DNA of 64,000 nt from Rutidosis leptorrhynchoides (Eukaryota > Streptophyta > Magnoliopsida > Asterales > Asteraceae), in the NCBI RefSeq assembly GCF_046630445.1, contig NC_092337.1, positions 187,618,501 to 187,682,500 on the forward strand. The letters are read 5' to 3'. Below are positions 47,600 to 59,526 of this stretch, one piece after another (position 1 is the stretch's first letter; the number at the start of each line of letters is the position of its first letter). The position numbers and the translations under genes were made by a program. The notes below the pieces were generated by a model. It did not search any database. It had not been told where the DNA came from and saw only the letters and a list, made by a program, of their open reading frames with translations.

Positions 47600-49333
47600 T
47601 ATATAAAATTAGAAAAAGAAAGTATCGGTTAATTAGTATTACACACTCACGGGCAGTGTACCTGATCGTGTAGTAGGAAAGATTATGGTAAATCCAAGAT
47701 CATTCCAAGGACAATATAAAGCTCAAATCAAGATTGTAAATAAAAGTAATTAAGCTATTGAAAAAATAGAAATAAAACAAGTACATATTTTAATTGGTTT
47801 TCGTTTAACGATCGGCGAATTAAGGAACAATGAATAAGTGAAGATAATATTTTTGGTATTTCCCAAATTAAGAAAAATAGAATATTGGAAGCGGATAAGA
47901 TAGTTTTGATATCAAATAAAAACAGATGTTCATCTAAACCTTTTACCCTCGGTGTTGGATGTTTTTATTATCTCTTCTCCGAACTGAATCTACGCATATC
48001 GAATTCAGTAATACTTGTTTCCTCTTTTCCATTGCTTCAGATTCGGGATTTGATTAGATAACGTTAAAACTTTGTTTGGAAGTAAGAAACGAAATTAGGA
48101 TTTGGCCGAAAAAGATGGAGCTTTCTCTAGGTCTTTCTTTAAGTCGCGACTAAATGTATAATGCATGTAAATTCCTTGATCAATTCACTAAGAGTTCTCT
48201 CTAATGAAATTACAAACTCAATTACAAGATGCAGGGTTCCCTGACCACTCAGAACTCTTTGTTTGTAACCAATTAATTTAACTATGATGAAGATTCGAAT
48301 CACAATTGTGCCGGTGTTTGCTACACACAATTTAAGCCTATATATATCTAATATTGCATTCAATTTACCTCCTTGGCATGGTTAAGCAATTTACCTCCTT
48401 GGCATGGTTAAGCTCACAATTAATTAAGACCAATTTATTACAAATTAATGTAATCAATTAACAAGAGTTCTCTTTTTCAATAACATACATCAATCAATTT
48501 ACTACAAACGATTAAATTTCAATAAAATTGGTTCTTTGATTCTAACATCAAAATGATCATGCAAATATCAAATAATCAAAAAGATAACATCCACCACCTT
48601 GATTATTAGTCTAGATGAACATTGAAAGTTTAGCCTACAATCATGGCTAAAACCAAAATCACATATAAATATGAAGAAGAATTCATTGTATATGACAAAG
48701 AAATCAACCTAGTAGAATAAGCAATCTCGAATGATGAACGGATAGTAGCTTGTTTCCGGTAAGGAGAAGATGATAGAATGATGTTTGAGGTCTCTAAAAA
48801 TCACCAAAATTTGCCTCTTGCAGCTCCAAAAATAGCCAAGTGTAAGTTATGAATATTAAGGTTAGAAAATGTGATATAAACTCCACCGAATCTGTTTTCC
48901 CTGAAATATGCGCGTCGTGCCAAGATTCACGCGTCATGCCGTAAAGATAAAAACTTGTGCGTCATGCAGAAAAATGCGTGGCACGCCCCTGTTCTTCATT
49001 TAGAACTTCTAATGAATCAACAACTTCGACATTAAATTTCCCTTGTGTTGCGCGACGCGGTGAGAATTTTCTCGACACGTCGTAGTACTGTTTCCTGGTC
49101 TTCTTAAAAAATTCTAACACTTTGAATCCAAATCGACCTGAAACTAATCATGATGATATTTTAGTGCAGAAAATATCTATAAAACCATAAAAACTTAGAA
49201 TAAAGCACCTCTTGATGTTAATCACCAAATCTTCAATAAATCACTCAACAAGGTCTTCAAAATGGCTTGAAGTTAAGAACAATCCTTTTGATATTACGAG
49301 AAATACATTTCCAAAATGAGAAATATAAAATCA
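47600..49333 (-). repeat. Old Tat/Athila-like LTR (3' LTR, left end uncertain)
   Basis: On the minus strand AAGTGTGGGG (49343-49334) directly precedes the LTR start TGATTTTATATTTC (49333). Near its other end, CTACTACACGATCAGGTACACTGCC (complement of about 47655-47680) matches a segment of the Tat-like LTR at 52615-52645. GC-rich GCGTCGTGCC/GCGTCATGCC patches lie at 48905-49090. The left boundary near 47600 is a guess. Confidence 0.55.
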
Positions 49334-50284
49334 CCCCACACTTGATCCTTGCTTGTCCTCAAACAATCTGACTCGAAAAAAATATTACTCAGCAAGAACC
49401 AACATACCCGGAGTGCATCTTCAAAAACGAAACCAAAAGAACCTCGAAACATAACGCCAATAGATTCAACATCATAGAACATGACAAGAGAACCTGTGTA
49501 CAAATTTCATACTATGATATTGTTATTATACTAGAAGCATTTTCATTAATTACAAAATTACCATAAGCTCCAACGGGTGAAACTTAATTGAAAGGGTAGG
49601 TGTGCCATCTACAGTTGTCTTCGTGTTCAAGACAATGACACTACTCCCACATGCTACCGTTTATCTCTTGTGATATAGAGTAAGTACAATTAGAAGAAAG
49701 TTCATGGTTACAGTCCCATGTGACTTGATACAACCCTTTTAGCTTAGGCCCCAATTAGCTCTCATTTCTAGTTTTAGCCCCAAGAACGCTCTAGTGTACA
49801 GTGTAACCACGCCTTAAGGCGTATGCATTCAAAGTTTTCCCCGTAACGAACAACCACACGGACAACATACTAGCCTAGTATATTATATTTTGGTAAACTA
49901 CCTCTCTATTGCCTGAGAAGCGATGCGAAAGCACTTGTCAATTGTGAGAGTTTAGTGTCATCTACAGCCAATCTAGTAATGATCAACGACAATAGAACAA
50001 GTATCAAACCCTAAAAAAATTTCCGGGATAGGAGAAAGATGGGAATAATACAAGAATGACATTTTGTACCACTAAATTATGGGGTGAAAACTGCGAAGAC
50101 AAAGCTATCACGGAGTACGAATCCTGCTCCAGCTTAAACTATAATCAGTCTTGCACCGGACAGCGGTCCGAATTAAACCTACTAAGCAAATTCGATTTGG
50201 AGTTCAAGACCCTCTCTTCCCACGGTACCTTTATACCATAATATGATATTGGTATGAAATCATATAGTTTAGGAAGTCTACTAT
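49334..50284 (-). other. 3' internal region of the old Tat/Athila-like element
   Basis: It begins (minus) with the purine tract and the TTGTTTG-AGGA-CAAGCAA hairpin (49349-49366), as in the younger relative at 56873-56905. No coding frame is supportable. It ends where the gypsy LTR inserted at 50285. Confidence 0.5.
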
Positions 50285-50972
50285 TGTCATACCCCCAAAT
50301 TGGGCCGGGGAAATATGACTTCACAATATCACAACACAAGTATGTATAAACGAGAACGACTCTATATGAGACGTTTTTAATGTAAACCAATATATTAAAG
50401 CAGCGGAAATATGATGTCATTTACAATAAGTGTTTTAATGCAATAATATGAATGTATAAATGCGGACTCCAAAAGCAGCAAAGTCCAAATAGCAACTAAT
50501 CTTTAGCAATCTTCACCTGAGACAAAACATGCTTAAAGTGTCAACCAAAAATGGTTGAGTAAACAACATAGGTTTAACAATTATAATAAATTTTTAGACC
50601 ACAAGATTTAGTTATCAAAAGTAAATGCTGAAGTTATGATATCGAGACGTAAACAAAGTTACCCCAGGACACCTTGAACTGTCAGTGTCGTTTAATCATT
50701 ATTATGTAACCAAAGACCAACGGTCAAATAGTTAGAGACGTCACTCTCAATAGCGCTATTCACAATAACTAAGCTTACCTTTATACGTAGCAATTAACGA
50801 TATCATGGTAGGGATTTAGCATGAATCAAAGCATGTCAGCACAGTTAAACAGTTTTCAGGTACTTGTGTCTAAGCGTAAAACAGTTTGAAAGCAAGCATG
50901 TGTCTCACTCCAAAGTTTATAAAACAGTTAAGAAATAGTAAAAAGAGGGGATATGAAGTTCACCTTAATAGC
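50285..50972 (-). repeat. Gypsy 3' LTR, left part (split by nested element)
   Basis: The plus strand begins TGTCATACCCCC and contains CTCTATATGAGACGTTTTT and the hairpin TCAACC-AAAAAT-GGTTGA (50541-50558), which relate it to the F-box element LTRs. It is interrupted after ATAGC (50968-50972). Confidence 0.72.
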
Positions 50973-52764
50973 TGATAAGGCTAAAAAGGAACAAATATTT
51001 CATAGCAATATCCCTCCTAAATAATAGGTTTTCATATGTAATTGTATTATATTTTCATTGTAATTGTTTAAATAAATAAGTGCGAAGACAAAAGGCAAAA
51101 ACGAAGATTTGAAGACACAAACGTCCAAAAAGCTCAAATGTACAAGATACGATTCAAAAGGTTCAATTTATTGATGAAAAACGTCTAAAAATGACAAGAA
51201 TACAAGTTACAAAACGCAAAGTACAACTATCAACGCCCGACGTAATGGACCAAAAATTACAAGTCTACTATGCACAAGAATATAATATAATATATAAATA
51301 ATTATATTAATTATTTATATTTTATATTTATATATAAAATATGTCGACAAGCAAGGTTCCAAAATTATGTGAGCTGGATTTTCAAACTCCACGACTCGCG
51401 GAGTTTGCAGGCTTAAAACTCCATGACTCGCGGAGCTGCAAAAATCAGAAATGCCTATAAAAGGCCATGCATTCTGCCGAGTTTAAAAATATAATAAATA
51501 ATAATAATAATACTCTGTAATAAATAAATAAATAAATAAATATATATAATATATAGTATAGGGTAGTTTTATATTAGATTAGTTCGGGTTATGTAATGGT
51601 TATTTTACGGGTTTTTGAAGTCGAAATTCTGTCCGTGTAACACTACGCGATAAATACTCAATGTAAGTTATGTTCTCCTTTTTAAATTAATGTCTCGTAA
51701 CTAAGTTATTATTATACTTATTTAATACCAAAGTAATCATGATGTTGGGCTAAAAATATTAAAATTAGGTAATTGGGCTTTGTACCATAATTGGGGTTTG
51801 GATAAAAGAACGACACTTGTGGAAATTAGACTATGGGCTATTAATGGGTTTTATATTAACTAAACAATACCTTGTTAATTTAATATACAAACTTATAATT
51901 TGACGTACTTATATATAACCACATACGCTTGACTGGGTACGGTGGGCGGGATATCTATAAATACCAATAATTATTCATTTTACCGGACACGGAACTGGAT
52001 TAATAGTTAATAGACTTGTTGAAACAGGGGTGAATTACATTCAAGGGTAATTGGTGTAATTGTTAACAAAGTAGTAAAACCTTGGTTTACACGCAGTCGA
52101 TAACCTGGTGTATTCATTAAACAAAGTATTAAAACCTTGTTACAATTCGAATCCCCAATTAGTTGGAATATTTGACTTCGAGAATAAGAATAATTTGACG
52201 AAGGCTTTCGCTCTTTATATTTATGACTGATGGACTATTATGGACAAATCCGTATGGACATATTAAATAATCCAGGACAAAGGACAATTAACCCATGGGA
52301 ATAAACTAAAAATCAACACGTCAAACATCATGATTACGGAAGTTTAAATAAGCATAATATATTTTATTTCATATTTCCTCGTACTTTTATTTATTGTCAT
52401 TTTAATTATTGTTATTTATTTTATATTGTTAGTTAAATATCGTCATTTACTTTACGCTTCGCTTAAAATATAAAATCGACAAACCGGTCATTAAACGGTA
52501 AAACCCCCTTTTATATATTATTAATATATTATATTTTATACGAATATAATTGTTTAAAATATAGTGTGAAGTAAGCCAGCTCCCTGTGGAACGAACCGGA
52601 CTTACTAAAAACTACACTACTCTACGATTAGGTACACTGCCTATAGTGTTGTAGCAAGGTTTAGGTATATCCCATTTGTAAATAAATAATTAAAACTTGT
52701 GTAATATTTCGTCGTATTTCGTATTTAAATTAATACTATTTCATATACACCTCGCATAACACCA
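50973..52764 (+). repeat. Tat-like element 5' LTR
   Basis: It begins TGATAAGGCTAAAAAGG and ends CGCATAACACCA. It carries two hairpins around GACTCGC (51384-51406 with 7-bp arms AAACTCC/GGAGTTT, and 51418-51436). Confidence 0.88.
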
Positions 52765-52770
52765 AGTTTT

Positions 52771-52788
52771 TGGCGCCGCTGCCGGGGA
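52771..52788 (+). promoter_or_regulatory. Primer-binding site, tRNA-Asp type
   Basis: TGGCGCCGCTGCCGGGGA matches, with one difference, the 3' end complement of plant Asp tRNA used by Athila/Tat-type gypsy elements. It lies six bases beyond the LTR end. Confidence 0.82.
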
Positions 52789-53865
52789 AGTCGGCGAAAC
52801 TCTATATTTTTAATTTATTTTTGTATAAATATATTTATATATATTTTTAGAAAAACAATATAAAATTATAAAATAAAAAAAACCGAAAATGCAAACTCCG
52901 CGACTTGCGGAATTTTAGGGCACGTGGCAACCCGACTCGCAGAGCCACCCTGACGCGCCTGCAGAAACCCTAAATTTGCATTTATTACGAAGTTTTAATT
53001 ATTATTATTAATTATTTAGTATTTAGGGTTAATTAATTTATTATTTAGTTTAAGTTTTAATTAATTTGTAATAATTAATTTTAATTAGTTTTATTTAAAT
53101 TGTAAAATTAATAGTTTTATAAAATAAATAATATAAAAATAATATTTTTATAAAAATGGTACTTTTTACAACTTTTAGTATATTTTTATATTTTGTTCCT
53201 TTTTAATTGTTTTAGAGTAATTTTTGTATTTTTTTTTATTTAGTTTTAAGATATAGTTTTTGACATAATTATTTTTACTTCTAGATTTTTAGGCTTTGCC
53301 GTAAAATCCCTTAAGTGCTTTTTCTTTAGACTAAGATCTAGGTGCTTTAGAATTTTGCGACGCCTTTTTAAGTTTTAGTACCTTTTTAAGTTATTGCCAT
53401 TTGGGATATAGTTTTACTTGTAAGCTTTAATATTTTTAGACGCAACTTTTAACTTTTTAGTTTTTAGTACCTTTTAAGTTACGACGCGCTACTTTCTTTT
53501 TATTTTCAACCTTTTATTTTTCGACATTTTCGACGCGCAATCTTTTTCTTTCTTATTTCTCGACACGCTAGTTTTTAGGACTTAGAATTTTCTCTATTTC
53601 TTCCCTATAATTTCTTTAAAATTTCAACGAAAAATTATTTTAAGCGGTTAAATGGATAGACATCCAAATTTTCTGCTTCGTAGTAATAGTTGGATTTGTT
53701 AGTGGCTGAGTTGTGAGCTTCCGATTTAAAGGGTTCTGGCTCCCTGCTGCATCTATTGGCTATTCGAAACGTGGGCAAAAGCAGAAAAGTCTATTAATTT
53801 GATAACTTATATAATTTTTATATTTATAACTAATAAGATAATTAAAATTTGGTAATAAGCGCATT
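52789..53865 (+). other. Leader of the Tat-like element
   Basis: AT-rich untranslated sequence. A third GCGACTTGCGGAATT hairpin-like motif lies at about 52886-52905 and GACTCGCAGAG near 52932. Repeated TTTTTAAGTTTTAG-like strings fill 53290-53600. No frame is supportable. Confidence 0.5.
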
Positions 53866-54972
53866 ATGAAAAGTCTCGAAGATATCTTGGAAACTCTTTA
53901 CGACATACAAAATCAATACTCTCAACCGAGTGTTGATGACAATTCGTTCGGTCAATCTTGGATCACGAATGACAAAACAATAACTGGTTGTGAAATCTGT
54001 GGAGATTATCACTCAACATGGGAATGTTATTATTACGTTCCTATGAAAAATTACGCACCCACGGAACCTGAATGGAATGATTATGAAGAATACAATTCAA
54101 ATTGGGATTATTCCCAAGAATATTTCCAAACTCAACAACCAGTAGACGAGGAAAATTACGCGTCTGAAAATTTAATAGACAATATGAAAATCAAAATCGA
54201 AGAACTCAATGCTCAAAATGAACAAATGAGAGAGTTTGTAAACCGGCAAGCTGAAACTCTATCAGACCTACAAACTCTCTCAGACTACACACCTGTTGAT
54301 CTGAGGAGTCGTGTGCAAGAAAATCTCATATCATCGAATTTTGATGAATTCGAGAGCTCCGAAATCACCAACTATCCCGATGATACTTTTTATTCAGTCT
54401 TACCAATTTCACAACATATCGACCCATTAGCCTCTACCGACGAAATTATCGATCCATCAATGGATAAAGAAGAAGTAAGGGTGACAAATTGGTACTCTTG
54501 GGAATACGATAACGTTGAAAATTTTACCCCCGAGGCCAAACCGAACTTCACCATTCCACAACCTTCCAACCCAATATTCTCAATAGACGAGTCATCCACC
54601 GGAAATGAACTACGAGCTGTAATAGATAATGACACCTCGAATTTCACCCAATTGGGTAATAGAGGTGAAAACTTTGATCCTGAGAATAAAAGGAAGGAAA
54701 TATTAGGAATTGTCCACCCTATAGAAATAAGTATATCGGTGTATATCGATCCATTTAACCAAAAACCAGAAAAGCGACATATCCATTTACTAAAAGCTAC
54801 ACTTAAAAAAGAATTAAGTAGTGACAATCGGGCGAGTCTAAACTTTAAACCCATTGATATATTATACACCACCCGAGATGTAAATTACTGGCTCACTACT
54901 CTAATTCGTGGAGCTCATTCTACCGACTTCACATGTCATCAGCTAAGTGTGGGGAAGTCTAAACCCACTTAA
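53866..54972 (+). CDS. Gag-like protein with zinc knuckle, non-autonomous Tat/Athila-like element
   Basis: An uninterrupted frame of 368 residues. A zinc knuckle CEICGDYHSTWEC (Cys42, Cys45, His49, Cys54; spacing C-x2-C-x3-H-x4-C) follows a short N-terminus. An acidic Tyr/Trp-rich region and a coiled coil (about 106-140, MKIKIEELNAQNEQMREFVNRQAETLSDL) come next. The rest is acidic and Asn/Asp/Ser-rich with no protease DTG/DSG or RT motif. Athila/Tat gag proteins have similar knuckles but place them after a long structural domain, which is missing here; the ORF is therefore a remodelled gag C-terminus. It likely packages element RNA, an inference. The frame is intact although the element cannot move alone. 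Confidence 0.7.
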   Translation: MKSLEDILETLYDIQNQYSQPSVDDNSFGQSWITNDKTITGCEICGDYHSTWECYYYVPMKNYAPTEPEWNDYEEYNSNWDYSQEYFQTQQPVDEENYASENLIDNMKIKIEELNAQNEQMREFVNRQAETLSDLQTLSDYTPVDLRSRVQENLISSNFDEFESSEITNYPDDTFYSVLPISQHIDPLASTDEIIDPSMDKEEVRVTNWYSWEYDNVENFTPEAKPNFTIPQPSNPIFSIDESSTGNELRAVIDNDTSNFTQLGNRGENFDPENKRKEILGIVHPIEISISVYIDPFNQKPEKRHIHLLKATLKKELSSDNRASLNFKPIDILYTTRDVNYWLTTLIRGAHSTDFTCHQLSVGKSKPT

Positions 54973-56910
54973 CGTTAAATTCGGGGTTCGGGTTAGTGCA
55001 TAACTCGTTAATAAAAATGCATGATAATTTAGGGTAAAATACGTATATTCAAAGATTAGCAAACAGTTCAGAAAAGCAACCGTTTTTGAAGAAAAATATG
55101 TGTGATAAAACAAGAAGGAATGAACGATGAGGCGCGCCATTTATCATTTGACGAGCTTTGTAATTACAAACTGGGTATTTTCAATCACTTTTCTACACTA
55201 ATCACCCTCATGAATTTATAATTAGAGTCTGATTTCATGCAAATGAGGGCATTGCATGATCTCAAGTGTGGGAAGGGTTATAAATTCTCTCGGGTTTATA
55301 CGCCAAATTTTATGAAAATTTGAAAAATTTTCAACTAAATGAATTTAAAATCATGTTTATATATATTTATGAACGGTGAAAATTAGGTGTTAATACTGAA
55401 ATTATCGTTACCTCGGAAAGGACATAAATTGAGAAACACCCTAAAACGCTTGAATTTATTTATTTAAGAATAAAAAGGCAAAGAAAGAAACTAAGTGTGG
55501 GGAGAATGTACCTAGTTATTCAATTAAAAACTATCTAGCACATGTTTCTGTAAAGTTTATTGCAGGTGCTTTTGTTTTGGACTAAATTAACTATTTTACC
55601 CGATGAAAGAAAAGAAAAGATGGATCTACACGATGAATCGATTCCATCATTAAAAGGAAGTAAAATCTTCCGAAAAAGACACGCGCTTCTTGATTTAGGT
55701 CAAGAAGTTGTCGTCCAGACCAGCTGTAGGTTGACGAAAAATCTAGAAAAGTCATCACTAAAATCAGCAGGAAATCCACGGACCTCAGCATCAAACAGGG
55801 TCGTCAAGTGGTCAGATTTATCCTAACCATGAGAAGGATTTATCTCGTACAATGGGGGGACACCGTGCAAATTAGCTTGATAAGACTAATGAATCAGATC
55901 CCCAGAAAGGATAATCTCCTTAAAGATTAAAAATCAGCTTTTAAGCCTGATATTACTCAATCCTTGAGATTGACCTTAAAGATTGAGAATTACAAACTCA
56001 TGGAATTCAATGATATCTAAACTCGAGCTTGAACGAGAAAATATTTTGATCAAAATTACAAACCGATTTGTTTTCTGAAAACCTATTTTCAATGCGTTCA
56101 TTAACATTGAACGTAAAATCCTAGGAATTCACCTGGAATTCATTAGGTCACCTGAACCAAATCGGGTGTCAACCGTAAGAACGGTGGTTGCATAGCATGG
56201 TCAAAGACAGGACCTTGTGCCAGACAGGAAAATTATAAGGGTGAGCTTTACTATTGCTCCTACAAAGGATAGTAATTGCGTCCGACACGTTATAGACCAT
56301 AATCAAAAGCAAGTCATGGGACATTGCCTTAACAGTTACTTGTTCATCGCTTTCCTTTACAACCGGACGGTAGTTTACCGAAAGGTAATATACGGGACAA
56401 GTAAACTGGATGTGTTTCTTTCCTAATACAAGGATAGCAAGTGGGTGACACAAAACCATAAGTTTTGAGCTAAAATTTTCAAATCTGAAACCCACAAAAC
56501 CCACAAAAATATTTTGCAACACCGGTGAAGGGTTATTCTGGAAAACTTATCTAGGGTAAAAGCTAGATTAAATTTTTAAAAAGATCAAATGTTTTCATAA
56601 AGATCCAATTTCCTTAAGGATCTACATTTTCATAGTCATGTGGGACTGTAAACCGCCTTTCAAATGTGCACTTTGCTTTGAAAATCGAAAGTAAATCAGC
56701 TATTTGATTGCAAGTGTCGTTGACCTAAACCCGAGGCAACTGTGGATGACACACCCACCTTTAACCATCGTTACTATCATTGTTTATACCGCCATATCAA
56801 AATCACTGATGTACAAAGTGTGAGAATAAAAAAGTGATTCGAGTGAAATGTGATTTTATTTCAAGTTATGTATTGCTTGAGGACAAGCAACGTTTAAGTG
56901 TGGGGATATT
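54973..56910 (+). other. 3' internal region of the Tat-like element
   Basis: No pol. AAGTGTGGG(G/A) occurs at 54945, 55264, 55493 and 56896; the last is the likely polypurine tract before the LTR. A perfect hairpin TTGCTTG-AGGA-CAAGCAA lies at 56873-56890. A short frame at 55560-55826 has no recognisable domain. Confidence 0.6.
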
Positions 56911-57534
56911 TGATAAGGCTAAAAAGGAACATATATTTCATAGCAATATCCCTCCTAAATAATAGGTTTTCATATGTAATTGTATTATATTTTCATTGTA
57001 ATTGTTTAAATAAATAAGTGCGAAGACAAAAGGCGAAAACGAAGATTTGAAGACACAAACGTCCAAAAAGCTCAAATGTACAAGATACAATTCAAAAGGT
57101 TCAATTTATTGATGAAAAACGTCTAAAAATGACAAGAGTACAAGTTACAAAACGCATAGTTCAAGATATTAAATTGTACGCAAGGACGTTCGAAAATCCG
57201 GAACTGGTACCCGAGCCAACTATCAACGCCCGACGCAATGGACCAAAAATTACAAGTCTACTATGCACAAGAATATAATATAATATATAAATAATTATAT
57301 TAATTATTTATATTTTATATTTATATATAAAATATGTCGACAAGCAAGGTTCTAAAATTATGTGAGCTGGATTTTCAAACTCCACGACTCGCGGAGTTTG
57401 CAGGCTTAAAACTCCACGACTCGCGGAGCTGCAAAAATCAGAAATGCCTATAAAAGGCCATGCATTCTGCCAAGTTTAAAAATATAATAAATAATAATAA
57501 TAATAATAATACTCTGTAATAAATAAATAAATAA

Positions 57535-57615
<81 letters not shown>

Positions 57616-58820
57616 TAGGGTAGTTTTATATTAGATTAGTTCGGGTTATGTAAAGGTTATTTTACGGGTTTTTGAAGTCGAAATTCTGACCGTGTAACAC
57701 TACGCGATAAATACTCAATGTAAGTTATGTTCTCCTTTTTAAATTAATGTCTCGTAACTAAGTTATTATTATGCTTATTTAATACCGAAGTAATCATGAT
57801 GTTGGGCTAAAAATATTAAAATTGGGTAATTGGGCTTTGTACCATAATTGGGGTTTGGATAAAAGAACGACACTTGTGAAAATTAGACTATGGGCTATTA
57901 ATGGGTTTTATATTAACTAAACAATACCTTGTTAATTTAATAAAGAAACTTATAATTTGATGTACTTATATATAACCACATACGCTTGACTGGGTACGGT
58001 GGGCGGGATATCTATAAATACTAATAATTATTCATTTTACTGGACACGGAACTGGATTAATAGTTAATAGACTTGTTGAAATAGGGGTGAATTACATTCA
58101 AGGGTAATTGGTGTAATTGTTAACAAAGTAGTAAAACCTTTGTTTACACGCAGTCGATAACCTGGTGTATTCATTAAACAAAGTATTAAAACCTTGTTAC
58201 AATTCGAATCCCCAATTAGTTGAAATATTTGACTTCGGGAATAAGAATAATTTGACGAAGGCTTTCGCTCTTTATATTTATGACTGATGGACTATTATGG
58301 ACAAATCCGTATGGACATATTAAATAATCCAGGACAAAGGACAATTAACCCATGGGAATAAACTAAAAATCAACACGTCAAACATCATGATTACGGAAGT
58401 TTAAATAAGCATAATATATTTTATTTCATATTTCCTCGTACTTTTATTTATTGTCATTTTAATTATTGTTATTTATTTTATATTGTTAGTTAAATATCGT
58501 CATTTACTTTACGCTTCGCTTAAAATATAAAATCGACAAATCGGTATTAAACGGTAAAACCCCCTTTTATATATTATTAATATAATATATTTTATACAAA
58601 TATAATTGTTTAAAATATAGTGTGAAATAAGCCAGCTCCCTGTGGAACGAACCGGACTTACTAAAAACTACACTACTCTACGATTAGGTACACTGCCTAT
58701 AGTGTTGTAGCAAGGTTTAGGTATATCCCATTTGTAAATAAATAATTAAAACTTGTGTAATATTTCGTCGTATTTCGTATTTAAATTAATACTATTTCAT
58801 ATACACCTCGCATAACATCA
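56911..58820 (+). repeat. Tat-like element 3' LTR
   Basis: It matches 50973-52764 with few substitutions. It has about 58 bp (57157-57214) absent from the 5' LTR and a (TA)n tract of about 35 units at 57542-57612. Confidence 0.88.
57542..57612. repeat. (TA)n microsatellite in the 3' LTR
   Basis: About 35 TA units; the 5' LTR has only a few at the same place, so the expansion followed insertion. Confidence 0.95.
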
Positions 58821-59181
58821 ATAGCAGATAGATATTCCACGCAAGTTATATGATCGGAGTGTTGAACACGGAGATCTCAACCTAGAGATATTATGTTCGA
58901 TTAGTTAATGTCTAATAGACATAAAGTTTGTTTATTAATATAGCAAACTATATTAACAGTGACTGTTCTCGAGAAAAGTTATATTTATATAAGTGATGAT
59001 ATACTTAGTGTACTTAAGTGTTACTATATAGATAAGTGTATAGGTTATACTAATAATAGTATTATTATTTAATTAATCAACTATTATGTATACTTATCAC
59101 TATATAATTATACCTATGTGATACATACATATATATACATTCTTTATTTATTAGTATACATGTATGTGTTCATAACTATAT

Positions 59182-59291
<110 letters not shown>

Positions 59292-59384
59292 CATATACAT
59301 AAGTGTAAGATGATACATATATATACTTATTACTTTTTATTATTATGTTTACTAACTTATATAACTTACACGATACACATTCAT

Positions 59385-59526
59385 ACATACATACACACGT
59401 ACATATACATACATATATACATATACATATACACGTATGTATATACTTACATATACACACACACACATATATACAATGTATACATATACATACATACGTA
59501 TGCATGCATGCATGCATGCATGCATG
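59385..59526. repeat. (CATA)n, (CA)n and (TGCA)n compound microsatellite
   Basis: CATA/TACA-type units run into an ACACACAC stretch and end in about six TGCA units (59501-59526). Cys/Tyr/His frames over it are artefacts. Confidence 0.9.

Larger units (their letters stand above)
50973..58820 (+). mobile_element. Non-autonomous Tat/Athila-like LTR retrotransposon
   Basis: LTRs at 50973-52764 and 56911-58820 flank a 4.1-kb body. A tRNA-Asp-type primer-binding site is at 52771, a gag-like ORF at 53866-54972 and a purine tract at 56896-56905. The 5-bp target duplication ATAGC lies at 50968-50972 and 58821-58825. No protease, RT, RNase H or integrase is visible, so the element would depend on a partner. 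LTRs are nearly identical apart from a roughly 58-bp gap in the left one and a (TA)n expansion in the right one. Confidence 0.88.
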
